Assembly: GCF_001999965.1 (NCBI RefSeq)
Contig: NZ_CP019646.1
Location: 3,100,001 to 3,164,000, forward strand
Reading direction: 5' to 3'
Source of the DNA: Limihaloglobus sulfuriphilus
Lineage (GTDB): Bacteria > Planctomycetota > Phycisphaerae > Sedimentisphaerales > Sedimentisphaeraceae
Length of the DNA: 64,000 nt
Part shown: positions 53,258-61,982 of the stretch, piece after piece
Position numbering within the stretch: the stretch's first letter is position 1
Layout: every line of letters begins with the position of its first letter
Position numbers and translations under genes: made by a program
Notes under the pieces: model-generated
Database searches by the model: none
The model's input: the letters and a program-made list of their open reading frames with translations, nothing else
Told to the model about the DNA's origin: nothing

Positions 53258-55627
53258 CTATGGGGAGGTATCTGTTTTGTCTTGATTTTTATCCGGGTTT
53301 TGCGGCTCGACGGGTGTTTGTTGTTCTGCGTGGTTGAGTTTTCCGCCGGTTTCGTCGGTTGCGTTGGGACTTTTGCCGGTTTTTTTCTCCTTTTCCCGCA
53401 ACGCCTGCAGCAGAAGAAGCAGAAACTCTATTCTCGGCTCGTCGGGTTTACGCAGCTGCTCAAGGCACCTCTGTGCGGCATAGACGGCAGCTTCCGTAAG
53501 CCCCTGAGGCGGATATTTTTCGAACAGCTCACAAAGCCTGTCCGCTCCGGTTCTCATCTTGCCGTTGGCAAACGCCGAAACCGCAGACTGATAAGCGGCT
53601 TTGACGTCATCAGTATTGAGGGTATCTGCATGTAGTTTCCGCAATGAGAGCAGAATCCTGGCTGTAGCGGTACCTGGTTTTTTACGCAGGCGCCTGTCCA
53701 TAAGTATATACAGGTTTTCATTGCCCATTATCTTTGCTATCGCCCAGGCGGCCTCACTGCGGCTGGGCTGATCCTCAAGCTCGCAAAGCAGGTTGAACAT
53801 CTTATCAATAGCCTCGTTGGCGTGCAAAGCCCCCAGAGCAGAGGCATACGCCAGGCGAAGCCCGTTGTCATCGATCTCATTCATCCTTTGCAGCATAAAG
53901 GACTTACTGTCCACATCGCCGAGCCTTCCCAGCGACCTTGCCGCCGCGGCCTGCAACAGCTCATACTCGCTGAGAAGCAGCTCGCGCAGCGGAATTATCG
54001 CCGTACGGTCACCCAGTTTCCCAAGCGAACGAACCGCCGAGAGTGCCAGGTCAGGCTGCTCACCCGCGGCGACTCCCAGCAGGGCGTTGATGATATCAGG
54101 ATGGCTTTTGAGCCGTGCAAGCGAGTTTATCGCTTCATGGCGGACATGGAAACTCGGGTCATCAAGGGCATCAATCAGCTCGTCCATGCTGATCGAGCCG
54201 CCGGCGAGACCAAGCCGCTCTGTAATGTCTGCGCGGAAGGTCTCGTCGCCGCCGCGGTGGAACCTGATTATATTACCCAGAGCCGATACCGGATTGCCCT
54301 GGAAAAAGATTCCGACAAACTGCTGTGTCGTAAGTCTGCCGTCTGACTGGAGATGTTTAATAACAAACGCCGCGGCAAGAAGTATCAATATAGCCGAGCC
54401 GAAAAGAAGCGAATACGAGTCAAAACTCAGCTTCCAGATTGAATACGAAAAATCGCCGGTACTTTCCAGCAGCAGACCTGCCAGCAGCGGGCCCGTACCG
54501 GCAAGAAGTCCCGTAACAGCATAGAAGACAGGCATATATGCGCCTTTTTTCTCTTCCGGCACAATGGTATTATACAGATACTGGCCCATCGCGACAAGCC
54601 AGCCGATGTTTGAGGCTCCCCCTGCAAATGACATAAAAAACGCCAGAACAGGCGTTGAGGCAGAGCCCCGCGGCAGGAAATACCACAACATTGGAACAAA
54701 CGCCAGAAGCGCCAGGCTTGTGAGCATTACCGGCCGGCTGCCGTATCGGTCGCAGGCCCAGCCCCAGAGGTAGCTGAGCATGATCGAGCCGGTCATTCCG
54801 CCAAGATCAATCCAGACAATAGTGCCGGCCTCTATTCCGGCTACTTCTTTCATATAGAGCGGCAAAAACGAAAACAGCGCCCCGCTGCCCAGCACTCCAA
54901 GGCTCACACCGGTAAGGTATTTAAGGTAGAGCCGGTCTTTGAGAGAAGACAAAATCGCCGTAAAGCCGGCATTTTTTCTTTCTGATTCATGTACGGCTGT
55001 GCCGCCGGGCAAAAGGTAATAGAAAACCAGCGAAACATATCCCATTAGCAAACCGGCACTTATGAGTATCATAAACCGAGACAGCCCCAGATGCTCAAAG
55101 CGGCGAAGGACATAACCGGAAATGGCGAAGGTTGCCATCATGGTCAGCGTTGAGATGATGCTGTTTACAGAGCTGAATTTGCCGCGTATGCTGTTTGGTA
55201 TAATCTCCTGCGTCCAGGCGACAAATCCGGTTTCTCCGCACGCCCTGCAAATCGCAAACGAAAGGAAAATCCCCATAAACACATAATACGCACCTTGTGT
55301 GCCGTATTTGCCGGCAACAAAGGGAACCAAGAGAATCATCGACATTATGAGCGTTCTGGCAAGGCTGAAGGATAAAAACATCTTGCGGTATCCAACCCTG
55401 GCGATCAGAGGCCCGACAAATATACCCAGAACCTGGCAAAACGGCATCAGTGATATTATTGTACCTGTCTGGGATTTGCTGAAACCAAGCTCATTGAGAA
55501 ACAGAATGAAAACCGAGCCGGCAAATGTCAGGATGACGAACACGGAGTTTGTCATTGACGCCGCTACCAGCCAGGGCAGTTTCATAAGTTTTTCGACTTC
55601 GGTAAGCCTTTTTACTTTTGCTGACAT
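53258..55627 (-). CDS. MFS transporter fused to HEAT-like repeats
   Basis: Residues ~15-430 form a 12-helix MFS transporter (FLNELGFSKSQTGTIISL, GPLIARVGYRKMFLSFSLAR, WGWACDRYGSRPVML with the conserved DRYG-type loop). Residues ~480-690 are a cytoplasmic array of HEAT-like helical repeats (DDPSFHVRHEAINSLARL, LALSAVRSLGKLGDRTAI, LQAAAARSLGRLGDVD). The C-terminus is Pro/Glu-rich and disordered. The substrate is unknown. A 7-bp hairpin (AGCGGAA/TTCCGCT) lies just after the stop but has no T-run. Confidence 0.85.
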   Translation of the reverse strand: MSAKVKRLTEVEKLMKLPWLVAASMTNSVFVILTFAGSVFILFLNELGFSKSQTGTIISLMPFCQVLGIFVGPLIARVGYRKMFLSFSLARTLIMSMILLVPFVAGKYGTQGAYYVFMGIFLSFAICRACGETGFVAWTQEIIPNSIRGKFSSVNSIISTLTMMATFAISGYVLRRFEHLGLSRFMILISAGLLMGYVSLVFYYLLPGGTAVHESERKNAGFTAILSSLKDRLYLKYLTGVSLGVLGSGALFSFLPLYMKEVAGIEAGTIVWIDLGGMTGSIMLSYLWGWACDRYGSRPVMLTSLALLAFVPMLWYFLPRGSASTPVLAFFMSFAGGASNIGWLVAMGQYLYNTIVPEEKKGAYMPVFYAVTGLLAGTGPLLAGLLLESTGDFSYSIWKLSFDSYSLLFGSAILILLAAAFVIKHLQSDGRLTTQQFVGIFFQGNPVSALGNIIRFHRGGDETFRADITERLGLAGGSISMDELIDALDDPSFHVRHEAINSLARLKSHPDIINALLGVAAGEQPDLALSAVRSLGKLGDRTAIIPLRELLLSEYELLQAAAARSLGRLGDVDSKSFMLQRMNEIDDNGLRLAYASALGALHANEAIDKMFNLLCELEDQPSRSEAAWAIAKIMGNENLYILMDRRLRKKPGTATARILLSLRKLHADTLNTDDVKAAYQSAVSAFANGKMRTGADRLCELFEKYPPQGLTEAAVYAAQRCLEQLRKPDEPRIEFLLLLLQALREKEKKTGKSPNATDETGGKLNHAEQQTPVEPQNPDKNQDKTDTSP

Positions 55628-55950
55628 CGTTTGCTTCTTGTCTTAGCTTAAATTGTAAAATCAACTCCCCCCTCACCGAGGCGGGCCTTAAAGTAAGCCT
55701 GTTGTGTTTAGTTCAACATTTAGGATAATAGCAAACATACAATAAAATACAACACGCACTTGACGGTTAAAGGCATATTTAAAAGAAATAGGCTATATTT
55801 TTTCAGATTCCGGCTGATAAGCATATGCGAGATTTTCCCTTAGAGCGCGGCGGCGGGTAGATACGCAAGCATTGCGCACCTACAGAGGGCGGCCCGTAAA
55901 CGCAGGCAGAGCAGGTCCCGATGCAGGCCGGGGCATCTCTACGGGCGGGG
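55628..55950. other. Intergenic stretch without a gene
   Basis: No ORF is supported. The lower half (55855-55945) is GC-rich with decayed inverted pieces such as TACGCAAGCATTGCG that recall the 23-bp palindrome family. The rest is AT-rich and should hold the promoter of the MFS gene. Confidence 0.5.
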
Positions 55951-57306
55951 TTAAACCTTGTAGTCGTCTTCTGTTATGGCGAGTTTCTTCTCCAGCTCGA
56001 TCGCTTCGTTGACCTTGAGAACTGTAACCGCGCTCTCGTAGCCTTCTTCGGCGGGGCAGTTGAGCTTTGCCTTGCCTCGGATCGCGTCGAAGAAATTCTC
56101 CAGGTGCGGCTGGTGGTATTTCTTTTCCATTGTAACGTTAAAGGTGTATGCCGGCGGCGCGAGTGTCTCACGAACATCGAGAATCGCGTCCGGATCCGCC
56201 GCGGCTTCTGCCGGCTCTTCTTCCACGGGTTCGATAAGGATGCCCGCCTTGACCCATTTATCCCACTCGGGGGCGTTTGGCTCACGGTAAACCGCGCCGC
56301 GGCCGCTCGATTCGGAGATGCCCAGCGTGCCCATGTCACCCATGAAGGTCTCGTAGTAGCCGTTGTTGCTGTTGGTGGTCAGCGTCTGGTAAAACGCCCT
56401 TACCATGCCCTGCTTTGTCGGGTATTCGTATATCGCCATGACGTTGTCGTACCACTCGTGCGTGGCCTTGTCGTAGTAATCCGTGCCGCCGCCGGCGATT
56501 ACCGAAGAGGGCTTTGCCCCGAGGAACCAGTTGTAAATATCGATTTGATGAGAGCCCAGATCAACTATCGGGCCGCCGCCAAGTCCCTTATACCACCGCC
56601 AGTTACGGAACTGGTGCATGCTGTCAAAGCCGTACATGTTCAAAACGGCCTCATCGATCGCCGCCTTCTCCGGCCAGCCCAGGTCGGGCTTTGCCGAGCG
56701 GTTCCACTGGCCGTTAATGTTGGTAATCCGTCCCAGAAGGCCGGCTTCCTTGATAATCTTGTCATAGACAAACTGATAACGCGGGTTGCTGCGGCGCTGG
56801 TGGCCGATCTGAAGGAGTTTTTCGCTCGAACGGGCGGCCTCAACCATCTTGCGGGCGCCTTCCAGGGTGTTACTCATCTCTTTTTCGCAGTACACATGCA
56901 GGCCCGCATTGAGACAGTCAACCGTCTGAGGAGCGTGCCAGAAATCCGGCGTGGCGATGATAACAGCGTCGAGGTCTGTTTCCTGGGCGAGCATCTCCTT
57001 GTAGTCGATATAGGTGTTCACATCATGCTTATAAGCCTTGAGAAGACGTGAGACCTTGCGGAGGTTGTACGCCTCCCAGATGTCGCAGACCGCCTTAAAA
57101 CGAACATTAGGTATCTGGAGACAGGAGTTTACAAGGACGTTGCCCTGTTCGCCGGCTCCGATAAGTGCTACGTTTATATCATTGCTCCCCGCTGCCGCGG
57201 CGGATACAGTGCTGATGCGGTTTGCCAATACCAGCCCCGCGCCGGCAATCGCCGAGCCGCGGAGAAAACTGCGTCTGTCGATGTTTCCTGTAATGTTTTC
57301 CAGCAT
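55951..57306 (-). CDS. Tat-exported Gfo/Idh/MocA oxidoreductase
   Basis: The ATG at 57306 has CAGGAG upstream. A twin-arginine signal DRRSFLRGSAIAGAGLVL leads a Rossmann domain (INVALIGAGEQGNVL), then AVIIATPDFWHAPQTVDCL and HVYCEKEMSNTLEGARKM with the EK(P) motif in a variant form. The C-terminal half has GGGPIVDLGSHQIDIYNWFL. The family reduces or oxidises sugars with bound nucleotide; exported members are common in this phylum. An acidic insert lies near residue 365 (EPVEEEPAEAAADPD). Confidence 0.88.
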   Translation of the reverse strand: MLENITGNIDRRSFLRGSAIAGAGLVLANRISTVSAAAAGSNDINVALIGAGEQGNVLVNSCLQIPNVRFKAVCDIWEAYNLRKVSRLLKAYKHDVNTYIDYKEMLAQETDLDAVIIATPDFWHAPQTVDCLNAGLHVYCEKEMSNTLEGARKMVEAARSSEKLLQIGHQRRSNPRYQFVYDKIIKEAGLLGRITNINGQWNRSAKPDLGWPEKAAIDEAVLNMYGFDSMHQFRNWRWYKGLGGGPIVDLGSHQIDIYNWFLGAKPSSVIAGGGTDYYDKATHEWYDNVMAIYEYPTKQGMVRAFYQTLTTNSNNGYYETFMGDMGTLGISESSGRGAVYREPNAPEWDKWVKAGILIEPVEEEPAEAAADPDAILDVRETLAPPAYTFNVTMEKKYHQPHLENFFDAIRGKAKLNCPAEEGYESAVTVLKVNEAIELEKKLAITEDDYKV

Positions 57307-57505
57307 TTTTGCTCCTGCCTGGGGCACTTATGTGCCTGGTTAACGAAATGTTATTAAAATATCACAGCTAAAGCCTCAATATGTGCTCATCTGAAAAGTA
57401 TAAAAACAGTCAAAAATAAAGCAAGAACTTCCTGGCCCTTCGCGGCGATTATTTGGGCGGGATTGCCTTTGGTTATTTTTTCTCGATGTTTAGATTGATA
57501 ATATT

Positions 57506-57534
57506 TTAGCATTTTTATATAAATGGTGTATAAT
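57506..57534 (+). promoter_or_regulatory. Candidate promoter of the response regulator gene
   Basis: TTAGCA (57506-57511) and a perfect TATAAT (57529-57534) are 17 bp apart, 52 bp before the ATG at 57586. Confidence 0.55.
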
Positions 57535-57585
57535 ATTCGCTCTGTTTGAGATTATTGAACGATATGTTTTAAAAGGATACAGCTG

Positions 57586-58041
57586 ATGAGCTGCACGAAA
57601 AACCACATAGATACGATATTAGTAGTTGATGACAATGAACAGAACCTTGAGCTGATACAGGCCTACCTCGAGGACCTCGACTGCCGCACGCTGGCGGCGA
57701 CGGACGGCGAAGAGGCTATCGATATTGTCAAAGAGCAGATGCCGGATTTGATCCTGCTGGATGTCATGATGCCCAAAATGAGCGGCTACGAGGTCTGCAA
57801 GCGGCTTAAGGCAAAGCCGGAAACCACTGATATACCTGTAATTATGGTTACCGCTCTAAGCGAGCTGGGCGATATTGAACGCGCGGTGGAGTGCGGCACG
57901 GACGATTTTCTCAGCAAGCCGGTAAACAAACTTGAGCTGCTCACACGCGTAAAAACCATGCTGAAACTCAAAAGCGTTACCGACAAGCTCCAGAAAACCC
58001 TTGCTTACTTAGAAGCCCTGCAAATCCAGGCCCCGCAATAG
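57586..58041 (+). CDS. Single-domain response regulator (REC)
   Basis: The 151-residue protein is a CheY-like receiver: acidic pair VVDDN (Asp15-16), phosphoacceptor LLDVMMPKMSGYEV (Asp59) and SKPVN with the conserved Lys near residue 110. A short helical tail (ALIYLEAL-like, from about 130) follows and there is no output domain. It may act by protein-protein contact or by passing phosphate on. No histidine kinase is nearby. AAAAGGA precedes the ATG. Confidence 0.9.
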   Translation: MSCTKNHIDTILVVDDNEQNLELIQAYLEDLDCRTLAATDGEEAIDIVKEQMPDLILLDVMMPKMSGYEVCKRLKAKPETTDIPVIMVTALSELGDIERAVECGTDDFLSKPVNKLELLTRVKTMLKLKSVTDKLQKTLAYLEALQIQAPQ

Positions 58042-58082
58042 TTTAACTGCCCCGGAATTCTCCGTCTAACGCCCGGTCAGGC

Positions 58083-59192
58083 TTAGAAACTCTCTACGGT
58101 CTCGACGACGGCCCTTACATTTTCCAGCGGTATGTCGTAAAACAGATAATCGCTGGCGCCGACCATGTGCTTGCGTCCCTTTGTCGCTTCCAGCACCACC
58201 AAAGTCGCCTCTTTGACCTCATCAACGGTGCCGTTGAGCAGGATATCGAGGCCGATATTGCCGCGTGTGCACATCTCGGACGGCAGTATTTTGCGGGCAT
58301 CAGCGAGACTCTCGACATTACCCACCGGCGGCGGCGAAAGCGTCTCGAACAAATCTATCCCCATGCGGTTATACAGCCCCATATCCAAAAACGGCTGAAC
58401 CGGCGAGCAGATATGCGTATAGGCGAGTTTGCCCAGCGAGCGGATAAAATCAGTCAAAACCTTCGAGTCGGGTATAAGAAAATCCTCATACAGACCGGGC
58501 GAGAGCATCTCGGAGCCGGGCCCGCCGAGGAATACAAAGTCCGCGTCGGCGCGGAAAACCGCCTTGCAGATTTCCATGTTGATATCAAGCAGATAATCAC
58601 AGCACCTGCGGTATTCATCGTGATGCAGCATCGCCAGCATGACCAGATTCTCCACCGTCGGCAGCCCGAAAAGCTCAAACGGCTGCATGTTCCACTGCAC
58701 CGATACCGGCCCGTGCGGCTGGAGTTTCGCCAGGTCGGCCCCGAGGCTGTCCGTGATATAATCCAGATTCGCGGCGTGCTGGTCGGCGTACCAGCGGACA
58801 ATGTCGAAGGCCCTGGTCTCGTCCGCCGAGCTTACAGGGTACTTCAGCGGCACAAAACCCTGTTTGGGTACCTCGTGGCCCTTCCAGTACAGCTCGCCGT
58901 AAGGCGTAGTGAGCCACTGCTCCACGACACGCTCGGTCTCGCGGTTTTCGGTTTTGGTCTTGCGTTTGAGGGCGGGATTTCCGCCGGCGGCATCGGGCAG
59001 GCCGACATTAAAAAGCGGGTATCCGCCGGCCAGCTCATACGCCCTGATCAAATCGTCGAGAGTTGTCTCGGAGTTCCAGCGTTTGCCCGCCAGCTTGGTA
59101 TCAAAGCCGGCACCGGCTCCTATCTGCATTGAAACAAAGGGCTTATCTCCGCCGTGGTTTACATAGTGGATAAATTCTTCTCTCGCTGACAT
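58083..59192 (-). CDS. Uroporphyrinogen decarboxylase (URO-D) family protein
   Basis: The 369-residue protein has the URO-D-like barrel with PVSVQWNMQPFELFGLPTVE, DADFVFLGGPGSEMLSPGLY and a metal-type HICSPVQPFLD late. Family members of this kind act as methyltransferase or demethylase partners rather than in haem synthesis; the N-terminal arginines of true HemE are not seen. The ATG at 59192 has GGAG upstream; the frame is open to 59306. Substrate unknown. Confidence 0.78.
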   Translation of the reverse strand: MSAREEFIHYVNHGGDKPFVSMQIGAGAGFDTKLAGKRWNSETTLDDLIRAYELAGGYPLFNVGLPDAAGGNPALKRKTKTENRETERVVEQWLTTPYGELYWKGHEVPKQGFVPLKYPVSSADETRAFDIVRWYADQHAANLDYITDSLGADLAKLQPHGPVSVQWNMQPFELFGLPTVENLVMLAMLHHDEYRRCCDYLLDINMEICKAVFRADADFVFLGGPGSEMLSPGLYEDFLIPDSKVLTDFIRSLGKLAYTHICSPVQPFLDMGLYNRMGIDLFETLSPPPVGNVESLADARKILPSEMCTRGNIGLDILLNGTVDEVKEATLVVLEATKGRKHMVGASDYLFYDIPLENVRAVVETVESF

Positions 59193-59445
59193 CTGTTGTC
59201 TCCGCAATCTACTGCCATTATTAAAATATACCGGATTCGAATATCCGGTCGAATAGTTCGCATAATACCCGCCCGCCGGATTACAGTCAAATGTAAAATG
59301 CACCAAAGAAGTAGTTTTTACATTATCCCCGGCAATACGTTTGCGGGGTGTTATGGTAAGAGTTCAAACTTTAGTTTGTTTATCCTTGTAGAGACATTTT
59401 ACGGGAGCCTCTTAAATATTTACAGGAAAAGATTTTAGAGCGTTG

Positions 59446-59468
59446 AGAGACGTATGCAATACGTCTCT
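59446..59468. repeat. 23-bp palindrome, family member 3
   Basis: Arms AGAGACGTAT and ATACGTCTCT enclose GCA, the complement of the spacer at 10975. A few bases of flank (TCTCTACGGGAG) are also seen near 59388, so the unit may be part of a longer repeat. Confidence 0.7.
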
Positions 59469-59504
59469 ACGGGAGCCCGCTTCAAAGAAAAATCAATTAG
59501 GATG

Positions 59505-59534
59505 TTGACTTCACGCCGCGGACAATATTATAAT
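59505..59534 (+). promoter_or_regulatory. Strong promoter of the 59.5-kb small RNA
   Basis: TTGACT (59505-59510) and a perfect TATAAT (59529-59534) are 18 bp apart, and the RNA hairpins begin 4 bp later. No coding gene follows. Confidence 0.7.
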
Positions 59535-59537
59535 ATC

Positions 59538-59682
59538 TCCCTGGATGTCCCAATAGCAGGGAACCGATAGCGGCAGGGCGGATGCCGGTTGTTTGGTATC
59601 ACGTCCGCCCTGTACGTGGAAATCTGTTTTCAAAGCGAAAACAGGCAGAGGAATTCGCTCAAGAGCGGCTTCCTCTTTTTTT
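59538..59682 (+). ncRNA. Structured small RNA, ~145 nt, of unknown family
   Basis: Four hairpins follow in order: TCCCTG (59538-59543) with CAGGGA (59557-59562); CAGGGCGGATG (59574-59584) with CGTCCGCCCTG (59602-59612); CTGTTTTC (59624-59631) with GAAAACAG (59637-59644); and the terminator stem GAGGAA..CGCTC with GAGCG..TTCCTC. A near-consensus promoter lies directly upstream and no gene follows for 640 bp. It does not fit tRNA, tmRNA, SRP RNA or RNase P by eye; 6S-like function cannot be excluded. Confidence 0.65.
59648..59682 (+). terminator. Intrinsic terminator of the small RNA
   Basis: Stem GAGGAA/TTCCTC (59648-59653 and 59670-59675) continues inward as CGCTC/GAGCG with a 2-bp internal loop, and is followed by T7. 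Confidence 0.8.
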
Positions 59683-59739
59683 ACGGGCAAACGAGAGACA
59701 CCGATTTTCATGCCGGCTCAAATGATACCCCCCTGGCCG

Positions 59740-60060
59740 GCAGCTGTTTGTTTATTATTATATTAATAGATATTTAAATATAACAGTAGTAATAATAGTC
59801 GCTGTTAGATTGTTATGTTTCGTACACGAAAGTTCGTAAAATTACTGTTAGCGGAATGTTAGCACAGAAAGTTATGCACAAATTTTGTGGAAAACCTGTT
59901 GAGAAGTCTGTTCCCAATACCCCTCTAATATAACAGGAGTTTAAGAGTTATCGCAGATAACCTGCCGCGGCTGTTACATTCTGGAAAATTTGTAACAGCC
60001 CTGCCAACAGCTTATCCACGAAGTTTGTAACATTTCGGTAACAGTTTTTCCACAAAAAAC
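59740..60060. other. Candidate replication origin (DnaA-box cluster with AT-rich stretch)
   Basis: An AT-rich run (59749-59805, including TTATTATATTAATAGATATT) precedes four DnaA-box-like 9-mers: TTATGCACA (59872), TGTGGAAAA (59886, minus), TTATCCACG (60012) and TTTTCCACA (60046). Each differs from TTATCCACA by one base. TTTGTGGAAAACCTGTTGAG is the kind of text seen beside dnaA in many genomes. A perfect 10-bp inverted repeat GGCTGTTACA/TGTAACAGCC lies at 59969-60000. No dnaA, dnaN or parB gene is in the window, so this is a candidate only. Confidence 0.5.
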
Positions 60061-60213
60061 ACCCGCCTCACCGCCGCGAGAGAGGGGATTTGTGCAAATG
60101 TCAGTCTTTTACTCTCTTTCCCGCGGCAGCGCTGGCCAAAAGCAAAATGAGAGCCGATTTAATCCCCTGATAACTGTATGACATCTAATAACTCCCCGCC
60201 GCGGCTGTGTGCT

Positions 60214-60273
60214 ACTTATAGTATCGTAGATTTTGAGCAGGAAATCCATACCATGAATTATACCACTTATAGT
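60214..60273 (+). promoter_or_regulatory. Controller-protein boxes (C-boxes) of the RM island
   Basis: ACTTATAGT occurs at 60214-60222 and again at 60265-60273, the second 52 bp before the controller ATG at 60326. It resembles the half-site pattern bound by C proteins of restriction-modification systems. Autoregulation is inferred. Confidence 0.6.
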
Positions 60274-60325
60274 GTGCAATCGTGAGCGCTTTCTGCTCAG
60301 GAAATATTTTAAAGAAAGAGTTTTT

Positions 60326-60538
60326 ATGGAATCAAATATTTTAAAAACATTCGGCAAAAATGTCCGTGAACTCAGACTCTCTAAAGGCTGGTCCCAGGAA
60401 GAACTCGCCAGAAGATGCGACCTGCATAGAACCTATATTGGAAGCATAGAGCGCCACGAGCGAAATGTAAGTTTAATTAACGTCGAGCTGATTGCGAAAG
60501 CTCTGGATGTAAAGATTTGTAATTTGGTTGAAGATTGA
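60326..60538 (+). CDS. XRE-type controller protein of the RM island
   Basis: The 70-residue protein is almost wholly one helix-turn-helix domain (FGKNVRELRLSKGWSQEELA, HRTYIGSIERHERNVSL), the size and pattern of restriction controller (C) proteins. The frame is open to 60272; the ATG at 60326 is the natural start. Its stop is one base before the methyltransferase ATG. It most likely times expression of the restriction genes. Confidence 0.82.
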   Translation: MESNILKTFGKNVRELRLSKGWSQEELARRCDLHRTYIGSIERHERNVSLINVELIAKALDVKICNLVED

Positions 60539-60539
60539 T

Positions 60540-61982
60540 ATGAGTGGAAATGTTGCAAACAGAAAAAGACTGATATCCATAACAAAAGGCAATATAAAAA
60601 ATGGTCATATCTATTTGAGTGGTCATCATGATTTTTTCCCTAAAGAATGTTATGGAAAATCTAATCAAAAAGCAGGACAAGGCAAACTCTTAAATTTGTT
60701 TTTGGACGGAATAGGGGACACTGTACAAACAGATATCTCGATCGATAGAAACGGCAATCCGAGAAATTTTTTTAGAAAAAGGGATTGGGTGGCGCGTTTC
60801 TTTCAAAAATATCGGATTCAGGAAGGAGATGTGGTTGCCATAGAAAAAATAGGACGGTATAGCTACCGTTTGTATCCCTTTGAAACACAGAATATGAGAA
60901 CTGGCGCAGAGGTTTCGCTGCACTGGCCTCCCTTAGACCCTCGCAAACCTACGGCGATAGATTTATTTGCAGGCTGTGGAGGCTTTTCATATGGTTTAAA
61001 ACAAGCAGGCTTTGAGAATTTATTATCTGTTGAGTGGGACAGTGCTTGTTGTGAAACATTTAAAAAGAATATCAGCTCACGCATTTTGAACTGTGCTATT
61101 CAAGAAGTCGTCAATTTCCCGGAATGTGACCTGCTTGTTGGGGGGCCTCCGTGTCAAGGCTTTAGTAACCTGGGTGAAAAATTGCCTAATGACCCACGAC
61201 GCCAACTGTGGAGGCACTTTATCAGGGCTGTAAAAGAAGCATATCCTTTGATTTTTATTATGGAAAATGTTCCCCCGATCATAAAATCTCAAGAATATCA
61301 GGAAATACTAAAAGAGTCACAAAAGTTAGGCTATATAATAGAGGGTCGTGTATTGAACACAGCTTTTTACGGTGTGCCCCAACAAAGAAAAAGGGCAATT
61401 ATTATCGGTAGCCGGATAGGCCCCCCGGCGTTCCCCAAACCGACACATATTGACCCTAATGAGAAAAATCTTTACAATACCGAGTTGCCTCATTGGCGCA
61501 CAGTCCAAGATGCAATCGGCGATATGCCGCGTAAACCAGACGGCCATAATTGGCACATAGGCAGAAACCCAACAGCAAAATCACAGAAAAGATATAGGTG
61601 TATTCCGCCTGGGGGGAATCGATGGGATTTGCCACAGGAATTGATGCCCGAATGCTGGAAACGCAAAACAAAAGGTGGAACAGACTTATTTGGTCGGCTT
61701 TTTTGGGATAAGCCGTCTGTAACGATAAGAACGGAGTTTTACAAGCCGGAAAAAGGTAGATACCTTCATCCTGTTGAACATAGACCTATTACTCACAGAG
61801 AAGCAGCCAGGCTCCAGGGATTTGAAGATAGTTTTGAGTTTATAGGGAAAAAAATCGAAGTTGGGATACAGATAGGCAATGCAGTGCCTCCGCCTTTTGC
61901 CTGCCAAATAGGTTTAACTGTAAAAAAACAAATCGACAATTGGAAGCGGAATCAAAATGACGTTAGAAAAAGCCAGTTATGA
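60540..61982 (+). CDS. DNA (cytosine-5) methyltransferase with N-terminal B3/EcoRII-N-like domain
   Basis: Residues ~10-115 resemble a B3/EcoRII-N DNA-binding domain (LISITKGNIKNGHIYLSGHH, FFRKRDWVARFFQKY, GDVVAIEKIGRYSYRL). A complete C5 methyltransferase follows: motif I DLFAGCGGFSYGLKQAGF (141-158), motif IV GGPPCQGFSN with the nucleophile Cys205, motif VI FIMENVP, motif VIII QQRKRAIIIGSR, a target-recognition region, motif IX REAARLQGF and motif X GNAVPPPFA. It methylates an unknown site. It overlaps the next gene by 26 bp. It is AT-richer than the neighbouring housekeeping genes. Confidence 0.92.
   Translation: MSGNVANRKRLISITKGNIKNGHIYLSGHHDFFPKECYGKSNQKAGQGKLLNLFLDGIGDTVQTDISIDRNGNPRNFFRKRDWVARFFQKYRIQEGDVVAIEKIGRYSYRLYPFETQNMRTGAEVSLHWPPLDPRKPTAIDLFAGCGGFSYGLKQAGFENLLSVEWDSACCETFKKNISSRILNCAIQEVVNFPECDLLVGGPPCQGFSNLGEKLPNDPRRQLWRHFIRAVKEAYPLIFIMENVPPIIKSQEYQEILKESQKLGYIIEGRVLNTAFYGVPQQRKRAIIIGSRIGPPAFPKPTHIDPNEKNLYNTELPHWRTVQDAIGDMPRKPDGHNWHIGRNPTAKSQKRYRCIPPGGNRWDLPQELMPECWKRKTKGGTDLFGRLFWDKPSVTIRTEFYKPEKGRYLHPVEHRPITHREAARLQGFEDSFEFIGKKIEVGIQIGNAVPPPFACQIGLTVKKQIDNWKRNQNDVRKSQL

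Noticed and set aside
53051-53635. 194-codon plus-strand ORF near the MFS gene
   Set aside because: Most of it is antisense to the MFS C-terminal coil and the rest is AT-rich intergenic DNA with no family features.
55921-57051. 376-codon ORF antisense to the second Gfo/Idh/MocA gene
   Set aside because: It is a shadow frame with no motif; the other strand has a Tat signal, a Rossmann fold and a good ribosome site.
58167-59132. 321-codon ORF antisense to the URO-D family gene
   Set aside because: Shadow frame from codon bias in a high-GC gene, with no ribosome site or family pattern.
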